Shown: positions 5,358-12,603 of the stretch, in pieces
Position numbering within the stretch: position 1 is the stretch's first letter
Layout of the letters: every line of letters begins with the position of its first letter
Assembly (NCBI GenBank): GCA_023229045.1
Contig: JALOAB010000022.1
Span: 1-18,576 of the forward strand
Reading direction: 5' to 3'
DNA: 18,576 nucleotides
Source of the DNA: Fidelibacterota bacterium
GTDB taxonomy: Bacteria > Fidelibacterota > UBA2242
Notes under the pieces: generated by a model
Told to the model about the DNA's origin: nothing
Seen by the model: only the letters and a program-made list of their open reading frames with translations
Database searches by the model: none
Program-made: the position numbers and the translations under genes

Positions 5358-8300
5358 ATGATAATTAACAGACGATTTCTTAATAAAATAATCATAATTC
5401 TAATATGTGTTTTCAGTGGACTGATTACACAGATTGGAGCGGTTGAACTTATCATTTTACAGGAGAATGCGACCAGTTTGTCAGTTCGCATTAATATCGA
5501 TGCAGATTTGGATTGGCATCGCATAGAAAATTATCCGGATAAAATCAGTTCGCTGGCTTTCGGCGAATCCTATCTCACCTATTTGAACCAGAATCTGGAA
5601 ATACCTTATTATCAATGGCTGATAGCCTTGCCGAACCCGAATAAAACACCCGTAACCGTGACCAATGCTATCTTCGAGACCATTAAACCGCAGAAAAGCC
5701 TGTCAGCCGAAGACCTGACTGCCTTAGGCAAGTATCCATTATCTCAAATAACCGAAACCGGTTATATGCGGGAAGTTCCCTGCGGAGTACTCGAAGTCTA
5801 TCCTTTGCGTCCCGGCGATCGCCCTGATGAGCTGAAAATTCTGCGTGAAATAGAAATCACCATTCAGTATTCATCGGCTGGAGTTCAAAGCACCTATCAG
5901 CCCCAGATTGCAAAAAGCGCTTACCTTGACGCTTTTATTAATTCTTCTTCCGCCACGCAATGGCGGCAACCGCGTCCGTTAGCTTTAGGCAAAATTAGAG
6001 CATACCCAGCCGGTAAATGGTTTCGTATAACGGTAAAAAAAGACGGCATTTATACGCTAACTCTGAACGATCTGAAAAGCGCCGGCTTGACCGAGACGAA
6101 TATTGACATCGATCGTATCTTTTTGTACTCCAATTCAACCGGCGGTCGTCAACTTGACGCCACAATCGGCGCCGCCGTCCCCGAAAACCTGGTCGAAAAT
6201 GCCCGTTCACTCAGAGGCAATGATGATCAAAATTTCACAACCGTCGATACAATCTTATTTTACGGTCGAGCTTCAAGCGGTCTGGCAGTCGATTCTAAAA
6301 ACGCCCTGATATTTGACCGTAATCCTTATTCACTGGTTAATTACTACTGGTTGCTTATTGCCGATTCTCCCGGTTCGCCCAAAGTCATGGCTACCACAAC
6401 CTCACTCTCGACTACTCCGGAGTTTACTATTAGCGAAAGCGAACATCTGGAAATCTATGAAAATGAATTGGTAAACTTTCTTCGCTCCGGTCTGGACTGG
6501 TATGGCAATAAATTTTCGCAGTCCGGCGCCAGCGTCACTGTACCGCTGACTTTACCTCAGACCAAGACCAATTACCCGACCACTCTGACTTTGGCAACCA
6601 GAGGAGCAACCGATGAAGTTACTCATTACTTCAAATTATTTCTGACCAATAGTACGACACCGATAGCCAGCTGGTCTACCGGCAATTTTGCAAAATCAGA
6701 GCAAAAATTATCGACCGCTCTCTCTTCTGGAATTAATATTCTACGGATTAGCTATACTTCAACTTCGAGTAGCGCCAGCGCTCACCTGGATTATGTTAAA
6801 TGTATTTACACAAAAGATTTAAGTTCATTTATCGAGCCACAGGTTTTTTGGTCACCTCTTCAATCCGGAATAGCAGAATATCAAATCTCTAATCTGGGAT
6901 TTACTAATCCAGTGATATTAGATGTCACCGATTGGAGCGCAGTCAATTTTCAGCAGTTCAATCAGAGTCAAAATTCGATTTCATTCCGGGCAACCACCCA
7001 GAGCAATCAGCGCCGTCAGTACTATCTAAGCGCGCCTTCCTTTTTTAATCAACCGGAAAAAATCGAATTAATCGCTGATCCGCAATGGAATACCCTGCGT
7101 AACGTCAATAACGCTTTTGATTATATCATAATCACCGATGAGCAATTTCTGCCTGCCGCCCGAAATATTGCGACGCTTTATTCTCAGGAAGTCGCGCCTG
7201 AGGACCGTTTGAAGACGATTGTGGTTACCCAAAAGCAAATCTTACGCGAGTTCAATGCCGATATTACTGATCCGCATGCCATTCGCTTTTTCCTGAAGTA
7301 TGCTTATGAGAATTGGGCGACGGCACCGTCGTATGTATTATTATTGGGCGACGGCACATTTGATTATCGCGCCATAGAATCCAGTACGGGTAATTATGTA
7401 ATGACTTATCAGGTCGAGCCCTCTGTTGTAGATTATACCGGCTTTTCGTCTTACGCCTCGGATGCCCGTTTTGCTTATATTAAGGGCACCGATCAGATCA
7501 TGGATATAGCCATTGGCCGGGTCCCGGTCAGAACTGCGGCTCAAGCCCAGGATTATTATGAAAAATTAAAAAAATATTTGACCGAACCGATTTACGGTGA
7601 ATGGCGTAGCCGCATAACCCTGGTAGCCGACGACCCGGAACGTCCTTATAGTAATGAAACAGGACATATCGAGAATACCGAGAATACCCTGGCCAGGCTC
7701 ATTCCAAAAAGTCTCATGACCGATAAACTCTATCTGCTTGAATATCCTGAAGTCCAGGACGAAACTAGTTACGGGGTAAAAAAACCATCCGCAACGGTTG
7801 CCCTCTTGAATCAGCTCAAACGCGGAACAATTCTGATAAATTACATCGGACACGGTTCGTCCACCGCCTGGGCTCAGGAGTATATCCTGAAAATGGAACG
7901 CGACATCAGTTTGATCGAAACCGGTATAAAATTACCATTATGGATTGCCGGTACCTGTAGCTGGGGACAATTTGACGATATCAATGCCACATGTATGCCG
8001 GAAGCTTTGATTAATAAAACCGGCGAGGGCGGCATTGCAATACTAGCTCCGACCCGCCCCACTTACGGGCATCATAACGTACCTTTTATTAGCAGTTTTT
8101 TACAAAGATTATTCACAGGAGGCAATATAAATCGTGTCCGCCTCGGTGATGCGATTATGATGATTTATAACGGGATCAACTCAAATACCGAAAAATTTAT
8201 GCTGTTTGGCGACCCGGCTTTGTATCTGGCATTTCCATATCAGAAAGCCGTTTTCGATAAATTACCCAGCGATACCCTGGCGGCTCTGCAAAAAGCCATC

Positions 8301-9278
8301 GTCACCGGTCAGGTCGAGAATCCTGAACCTACCTTCGAAGGTAGCGGTATAATCAATGTATTTGATAGCGATCAATACGTTACCCGCTATTATCTCGACG
8401 CCAATAAACAAACTCAAAGTCTGAGTTACACTCTTCCCGGCGAAGTTATATTCCGGGGAAATTTAAAAATTATAAATAATTCTTATGCCTCGCGCTTTAC
8501 CATACCGAAAGATCTCAGCTACAAAAATCTTTATGGACGCATAAAAATTTACGGTTGGGATAGTAATTCCGGTTCTGACCTCGTTGGCTGTTACGATTCT
8601 TTGAAATTCATCGGTTCAATTCAGCATCAGGATACCATCGGGCCGCAGATAAAAATCAATTTTGAAGGGATGAATTTCAAAAGCGGTGACGTTATACCAG
8701 TCAATGCTAATCTGGTTGTCTCCATCCAGGATCCGCTCGGAGTCAATATCGCCGGAAAACTTGGACATGACATCACCTTTACTTTCGATGGCGATGACAA
8801 TCTTACCTATAAAATGACCGAGGATTTCGTTTATGACATCGATAGCGATTCATCCGGCGCAATTGTAACTCATTTGCCAGAACTTTCTGCAGGAGTTCAC
8901 CAGATCACGATTAAAGCCTGGGATAATGCCAATAATTATTCGATTGCCACCAGCGAGTTCACTCTGGCATCCTCCGAAAAGCTTAGCCTGGAAAAAGTCG
9001 TGAACTTTCCGAATCCATTCAACCGTGAAACCGATTTCGTCTTTTATCTCACCCAACCCGGACAGGTAAAAATTTCCATTTACACGATTCGCGGACTGCG
9101 CATTAAAACCGTCACCGACCATACAATCCTATCCCCCGGATTCCACCAAATTAGCTGGGATGGGTATGATGACTTCGGGGATGAAATCGGGCGCGGCATT
9201 TACCTCTACAAAATCCAGGTCAATTCTCCCGACTCAAATCAAAAAGATACATACATTGGTAAAATGGTGAAATCTTGA
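5358..9278 (+). CDS. porU: PorU-like C25 cysteine peptidase (type IX secretion sortase family)
   Basis: This 1,306-residue exported protein has a signal peptide at about 1-30 (basic start, hydrophobic core, IGA before VEL). An N-terminal PorU-type region includes GKWFRITVKKDGIYTLTLNDL. The gingipain-like C25 domain spans roughly residues 590-960, with LLLGDGTFDY, catalytic His832 in YIGHGSS and Cys867 in GTCSWGQFDD. The last 90 residues (FPNPFN from 1217, SWDGYDDFGDEIGRGIYLYKI) form a FlgD-like/type A sorting tail. PorU trims sorting domains from T9SS cargo and attaches it to the surface. I start at ATG 5358 because it begins the signal peptide; the frame opens at a TTG at 5310. No porV or por structural genes are nearby, so sortase activity is inferred; a plain secreted C25 peptidase is the alternative. 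Confidence 0.88.
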   Translation: MIINRRFLNKIIIILICVFSGLITQIGAVELIILQENATSLSVRINIDADLDWHRIENYPDKISSLAFGESYLTYLNQNLEIPYYQWLIALPNPNKTPVTVTNAIFETIKPQKSLSAEDLTALGKYPLSQITETGYMREVPCGVLEVYPLRPGDRPDELKILREIEITIQYSSAGVQSTYQPQIAKSAYLDAFINSSSATQWRQPRPLALGKIRAYPAGKWFRITVKKDGIYTLTLNDLKSAGLTETNIDIDRIFLYSNSTGGRQLDATIGAAVPENLVENARSLRGNDDQNFTTVDTILFYGRASSGLAVDSKNALIFDRNPYSLVNYYWLLIADSPGSPKVMATTTSLSTTPEFTISESEHLEIYENELVNFLRSGLDWYGNKFSQSGASVTVPLTLPQTKTNYPTTLTLATRGATDEVTHYFKLFLTNSTTPIASWSTGNFAKSEQKLSTALSSGINILRISYTSTSSSASAHLDYVKCIYTKDLSSFIEPQVFWSPLQSGIAEYQISNLGFTNPVILDVTDWSAVNFQQFNQSQNSISFRATTQSNQRRQYYLSAPSFFNQPEKIELIADPQWNTLRNVNNAFDYIIITDEQFLPAARNIATLYSQEVAPEDRLKTIVVTQKQILREFNADITDPHAIRFFLKYAYENWATAPSYVLLLGDGTFDYRAIESSTGNYVMTYQVEPSVVDYTGFSSYASDARFAYIKGTDQIMDIAIGRVPVRTAAQAQDYYEKLKKYLTEPIYGEWRSRITLVADDPERPYSNETGHIENTENTLARLIPKSLMTDKLYLLEYPEVQDETSYGVKKPSATVALLNQLKRGTILINYIGHGSSTAWAQEYILKMERDISLIETGIKLPLWIAGTCSWGQFDDINATCMPEALINKTGEGGIAILAPTRPTYGHHNVPFISSFLQRLFTGGNINRVRLGDAIMMIYNGINSNTEKFMLFGDPALYLAFPYQKAVFDKLPSDTLAALQKAIVTGQVENPEPTFEGSGIINVFDSDQYVTRYYLDANKQTQSLSYTLPGEVIFRGNLKIINNSYASRFTIPKDLSYKNLYGRIKIYGWDSNSGSDLVGCYDSLKFIGSIQHQDTIGPQIKINFEGMNFKSGDVIPVNANLVVSIQDPLGVNIAGKLGHDITFTFDGDDNLTYKMTEDFVYDIDSDSSGAIVTHLPELSAGVHQITIKAWDNANNYSIATSEFTLASSEKLSLEKVVNFPNPFNRETDFVFYLTQPGQVKISIYTIRGLRIKTVTDHTILSPGFHQISWDGYDDFGDEIGRGIYLYKIQVNSPDSNQKDTYIGKMVKS

Positions 9279-9874
9279 CCGCTCCGCTCAATTGGTACGG
9301 GATGCCGGTTGTACTGGCCTCGCAGTCTCCCCGACGCAAAGAAATCCTGAACATGATTGGCCTCAAATATGAAGTCTGTATCTCGGAATACATCGAAAAC
9401 AATCAGATCGATGCTCTTCCTGGAACTATGGTCCTACGGCATGCCTTGCACAAAGCTCAGACGGTAGCAACGCACTATCCCAAAGCCTGGATCATCGGCG
9501 CCGACACCATCGTTGTCTGTAACGAGGTCATCCTGGGAAAGCCCAACGATGATGCGGAAGCGATCCGGATGCTAGAATCGCTCAGCGGAGTTGAACACCG
9601 TGTCTTCACCGGATACTGTGTGCTAAACTCTGCCAATGGTCGATCATTACAGAATGTTGTGCAAACCCGGGTCACTTTTAGAAAATTATCGCTGAGTGAA
9701 ATTCGCTATTATATCGAAAATTATCACCCGCTGGATAAAGCCGGAGCTTATGCGATTCAGGACTTCAGCGCGATATTCGTCGAGAAAATCGACGGTTGTT
9801 TTTATAATGTGGTGGGCTTTCCACTTCCGGCCTTCTACGAACAGGTAAAAAATCAGTTAAATACCTGCCTTTAA
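9275..9874 (+). CDS. maf: Maf family nucleotide pyrophosphatase
   Basis: Maf proteins hydrolyse non-canonical or surplus nucleoside triphosphates such as dTTP and UTP and are linked to septum control. The 199-residue product shows VVLASQSPRRKEIL (12-25), GADTIV with likely catalytic Asp77, FTGYCVL, DKAGAYAIQ (154-162) and YNVVGFPL. The start is debatable. TTG 9275 overlaps the porU stop (TTGA), has GGTGA four bases upstream, and gives a leader ending LNWYG that resembles Bacteroidota Maf proteins. ATG 9302 would give a minimal protein starting MPVVLAS. I favour TTG with translational coupling. The link to porU is probably positional. Confidence 0.92.
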   Translation: MTAPLNWYGMPVVLASQSPRRKEILNMIGLKYEVCISEYIENNQIDALPGTMVLRHALHKAQTVATHYPKAWIIGADTIVVCNEVILGKPNDDAEAIRMLESLSGVEHRVFTGYCVLNSANGRSLQNVVQTRVTFRKLSLSEIRYYIENYHPLDKAGAYAIQDFSAIFVEKIDGCFYNVVGFPLPAFYEQVKNQLNTCL

Positions 9875-9885
9875 AAGTTTTTATT

Positions 9886-9904
9886 GAAATTTAATAGAAA
9901 TTTC
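9886..9904 (+). repeat. AT-rich 7-bp inverted repeat between maf and rodZ
   Basis: GAAATTT, a 5-nt spacer and AAATTTC form a perfect dyad just after maf. The stem has one G-C pair per arm and no T tract follows, so it is a poor terminator. It partly overlaps a promoter-like TTGAAA at 9884-9889. Confidence 0.3.
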
Positions 9905-9941
9905 CTGATATTAACTCTGAGTGTTAAGCGCAGGAAGATGA

Positions 9942-10727
9942 ATGGTACCGTTTTATGAAATACTAAAACAGAACCGCGAGTCCCAGGGACTTACGGTTGA
10001 TCAGATTTCCGACCGGACTAAGATCAATAAAGATATCATCAACGCCATCGAAGCCGGCGATTTATATATTTTACCAAAAACCTACCTGCGCCTATTTTTA
10101 AAAGCCTATGCGCTGGAAATAAAAATAGATCCGCAAGAAATACTCGATAACTTTGAGGAATTGCTGGGCGACACTGAAACTCCATCAGCGTCTTTGCATA
10201 CCGTCGATCACAACCCAACAAACTCTGAAATACCCGAACCATCTGAAAGCCTTTCATCCGATAAAAAGCAGAGTCGCAATTTTGCTACCATTGTGATTAT
10301 CCTGGTATTAATCGTTTTTATGATTTCCGTTCTTAAACAGGTATTATTAGACGAAAAAAAGAAAAATATCTCCGCCGCATTTCCGGTGGTGACTACCAGT
10401 GATACCACTCAAAATACAGTCGCCAAAGTCGATACCCAAGCCGTGATACCGCAAAGTGAACTGAAATTAACCATCCTGACCAAAGACAGCTGCTGGGTAA
10501 GAATTATTGTGGATAATCGGGAAACTTTTGAAGGCATCCTCCCGCCGCGCTATAGAAAAGAGGCGGTTGCCTCTGAGCAGTTTGACATTCGGGTTGGTCG
10601 TCCAGCCTGCGTAAATCTGATTCTAAACGGTAAAGACTTAGGATCGGTGGGCGCGCCAGCGATTCCCACCCGCCTCATAATCACTAAAGAGGGAATAATC
10701 CGCCGTCAGAGTTTCTCGACGCACTGA
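9942..10727 (+). CDS. rodZ: RodZ-like cytoskeletal protein (HTH_25, TM, DUF4115)
   Basis: The 261-residue product has the three-part RodZ layout. The N-terminal helix-turn-helix domain (about 4-64) contains LKQNRESQGLTVDQISDRTKI and the PKTYLRLFLKAYA helix. A Ser/Glu-rich linker leads to one transmembrane segment (114-133). After a variable region, a DUF4115 beta domain (about 172-250) contains SCWVRIIVDN and NGKDLGSVG. RodZ links MreB filaments to the elongation machinery across the inner membrane. AGGA six bases before the ATG supports this start. No mreB is in the window, but the dcw cluster begins 142 nt downstream and maf is 67 nt upstream. RodZ is the standard annotation for this architecture. 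Confidence 0.88.
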   Translation: MVPFYEILKQNRESQGLTVDQISDRTKINKDIINAIEAGDLYILPKTYLRLFLKAYALEIKIDPQEILDNFEELLGDTETPSASLHTVDHNPTNSEIPEPSESLSSDKKQSRNFATIVIILVLIVFMISVLKQVLLDEKKKNISAAFPVVTTSDTTQNTVAKVDTQAVIPQSELKLTILTKDSCWVRIIVDNRETFEGILPPRYRKEAVASEQFDIRVGRPACVNLILNGKDLGSVGAPAIPTRLIITKEGIIRRQSFSTH

Positions 10728-10759
10728 TTGCTCGATTTCTAGACTTTTCCATTCCATCT

Positions 10760-10807
10760 AAATATTTTTAAAAATTGCTTGACAATGAGCATTTTTTGTT
10801 CTATTTT
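10760..10807 (+). promoter_or_regulatory. Strong sigma-70-type promoter with UP-like element for the dcw cluster
   Basis: TTGACA (10779-10784) is a perfect -35, followed by an exact 17-nt spacer and TATTTT (10802-10807). Just upstream, 10760-10775 is an A-tract/T-tract run including the 12-bp palindrome ATTTTTAAAAAT, resembling an UP element at about -54 to -39. Transcription should start near 10813-10815, leaving a leader of about 55 nt before mraZ. Confidence 0.75.
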
Positions 10808-10809
10808 TG

Positions 10810-10844
10810 TGGGTGAATGTGGTGCATTATCCCATATAATCCCA
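10810..10844 (+). promoter_or_regulatory. Probable MraZ operator: four TGGGN-like boxes at 10-bp intervals
   Basis: TGGGT (10810-10814) and TGGTG (10820-10824) lie on the plus strand. TGGGA reads on the minus strand at 10830-10834 and again at 10840-10844. All four are separated by exactly 5 nt. MraZ of E. coli binds TGGGN repeats with 5-nt spacers upstream of its own gene. The array begins at the predicted transcription start, so MraZ bound here would block initiation or early elongation of the whole cluster. The facing orientation of the two pairs is unusual. Confidence 0.65.
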
Positions 10845-10869
10845 AAAATGCGAGGAACCTGATAATCTG

Positions 10870-11322
10870 ATGATTACTGCTTTTGCCGGCGAAACCTGCC
10901 ATCCGCTCGACGATAAAAATCGTCTGAGCATTCCGGCAAAATACCGTCGCTGGCTGGCGGATGAGGATACTGAATGCACCTTCGTTGTAACCAAAGGATC
11001 CGATCCCTGTCTGGTATGTTATCCGGCTACTGAATGGGATACTCTGTCTGAGAAACTCTTGAAATTATCCTACTTCAAGAAGAAAAACCGAGCTTTCATT
11101 CGGGCGCTGGCACGCAGTTCAGTACGTTTAAAATGTGATGGTCAGGGGCGCATCCTGATTCCACCGACCCTGCTTGAATACGCCAATATCAAAAAAGACG
11201 TAATAATTATCGGAGCTTTGAACCGCTTGGAATTATGGGATCCGCAAACTCTCGCTCAGCACGAGGAATCTACGATTCCGCTGGACGATGAATATTTCGA
11301 AGACCTGGGCGATATACTTTAG
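10870..11322 (+). CDS. mraZ: Transcriptional regulator MraZ
   Basis: The 150-residue product contains two SpoVT/AbrB-like half-domains, the hallmark of MraZ. The first (about 4-50) carries HPLDDKNRLSIPAKYR. The second (about 80-126) carries RLKCDGQGRILIPPTLLEYA. MraZ forms rings and binds TGGGN repeats to repress the dcw operon it heads; matching boxes lie in the leader. The C-terminus is acidic (LDDEYFEDLGDIL). The only Shine-Dalgarno-like sequence, GAGGA at 10852-10856, is 13 nt before the ATG, longer than usual, so initiation may be inefficient. rsmH follows after 24 nt. Confidence 0.95.
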   Translation: MITAFAGETCHPLDDKNRLSIPAKYRRWLADEDTECTFVVTKGSDPCLVCYPATEWDTLSEKLLKLSYFKKKNRAFIRALARSSVRLKCDGQGRILIPPTLLEYANIKKDVIIIGALNRLELWDPQTLAQHEESTIPLDDEYFEDLGDIL

Positions 11323-11346
11323 TATTGATTTTTGGAACGTTATGAC

Positions 11347-12276
11347 ATGAATACCCTCCATATTCCGGTATTGGTTAAACAAACGATCGCATTTTTAGTT
11401 AGTAAACCATCAGGAATATATGTTGACTGTACGCTCGGTACCGGGGGGCATTTTCGGGCTCTATCCCAACATTTAGATCGCGAGTCGTATATGATCGGAA
11501 TCGACGCTGATCCACAGGCAGTCCAACATTGCACAGAACATCTTTCGATTTCTCAACCTCATCAATTCATCACTTCTAATTTCGCTGATTTGAAACGAGT
11601 TTGCTATCGAGCCGGTTTTCAAAGCGTGGACGGTATTCTGATGGATTTAGGCCTCTCATCTTTCGCGCTGGATAATTCTGCCCGCGGCTTCACTTATAGT
11701 CAGAATGGGCCGCTGGATATGCGCTTCGCGCCGAATATCAGTCAAACCGCGGCGGATTTTATCAACACTGCTTCTCAATCAGAATTAGTCCAGGTTTTCC
11801 GCGAATATGGAGAAGAACGTCATAGCCAGAAAATCGCCCGACGCATCATTGAAGAGCGGGCTAAAAATGCGATCGATACCACCGACCAGTTAGCCGCGAT
11901 TATTAAAGCGATTGTACCGGGTGAATTCCGGACCAAATCACTCAGTAGGATTTTCCAGGCTATTCGCATTTATATTAATAATGAATTGGAGGTTTTACGC
12001 GAGGGGCTTTCTGCGGCTGTTACACTGTTAGCCCCATCTGGTCGGCTCGTTATCATCTCCTATCATTCGCTTGAAGATCGAATCGTTAAACAATATTTTA
12101 AAAATGAAGCCCGCGACTGTACCTGCCCGCCGGAATTTCCGGTTTGCCAGTGTCATCATCGCGCCCGATTAAAAATTTTAACTCACCGACCGATTTTACC
12201 TGACAAATTTGAAATTGAAGATAATTCGCGGGCACGGAGTGCCAAACTGCGGGCGGCTGAAAAATTGCCAGGATAA
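11347..12276 (+). CDS. rsmH: 16S rRNA (cytosine1402-N4)-methyltransferase RsmH
   Basis: RsmH (MraW) transfers a methyl group from S-adenosylmethionine to N4 of C1402 in the 30S decoding site. The 309-residue protein starts HIPVLVKQTI, with SAM-binding VDCTLGTGGH (about 26-35) and GIDAD. Next come MDLGLSS (99-105), ARGFTY with GPLDMRF, REYGEERHSQKIARRI, and SYHSLEDRIVKQYF near the end. A CTCP...CQC cysteine cluster follows, as in many family members. I start at ATG 11347; the frame opens at TTG 11332, but GGAA about 9-10 nt before the ATG and the usual short leader favour the ATG. It is separated from ftsL by three bases. Confidence 0.96.
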   Translation: MNTLHIPVLVKQTIAFLVSKPSGIYVDCTLGTGGHFRALSQHLDRESYMIGIDADPQAVQHCTEHLSISQPHQFITSNFADLKRVCYRAGFQSVDGILMDLGLSSFALDNSARGFTYSQNGPLDMRFAPNISQTAADFINTASQSELVQVFREYGEERHSQKIARRIIEERAKNAIDTTDQLAAIIKAIVPGEFRTKSLSRIFQAIRIYINNELEVLREGLSAAVTLLAPSGRLVIISYHSLEDRIVKQYFKNEARDCTCPPEFPVCQCHHRARLKILTHRPILPDKFEIEDNSRARSAKLRAAEKLPG

Positions 12277-12279
12277 GCA

Positions 12280-12603
12280 ATGCATACCAACCTTAGACGT
12301 AAATCAGTACGCAAATGGAAGAAGAATCTGCTCTGGATGAGTGGATTCCTCCTAATAGTCGGTTCGATGGTATTCTATCTGTGGATTTATAACCATACCA
12401 GTTCATTATATAAAGAAATAGAACAGTTAAGACGGAAAGAAGCCAGCCAGGTCGCCCAGAATCGGATGCTGGTGGTTGAAATCGAAGGTTTAAGCCGGGC
12501 AGATCGGATTAAAAATATCGCAATGACTGAAATCCAGATGGTCACTCCGGCGCCAGAGACTTTGGCCGTGATTCTGGACCCCAAAATATTAGCAGTTAAA
12601 TAA
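12280..12603 (+). CDS. ftsL: Cell division protein FtsL
   Basis: This 107-residue bitopic membrane protein has a very basic cytoplasmic start (RRKSVRKWKK), one transmembrane segment (about 16-37) and an extracytoplasmic coiled-coil-like stretch (about 40-75). It ends with the FtsL/DivIC-type segment LSRADRIKNIAMTEIQMVTP. FtsL forms a complex with FtsB/DivIC and FtsQ that activates FtsWI at the septum. Sequence conservation in the family is low, so the call rests on topology, this motif and its place between rsmH and ftsI. AGGA lies in the end of rsmH, and the stop overlaps the ftsI ATG (TAATG). Confidence 0.88.
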   Translation: MHTNLRRKSVRKWKKNLLWMSGFLLIVGSMVFYLWIYNHTSSLYKEIEQLRRKEASQVAQNRMLVVEIEGLSRADRIKNIAMTEIQMVTPAPETLAVILDPKILAVK

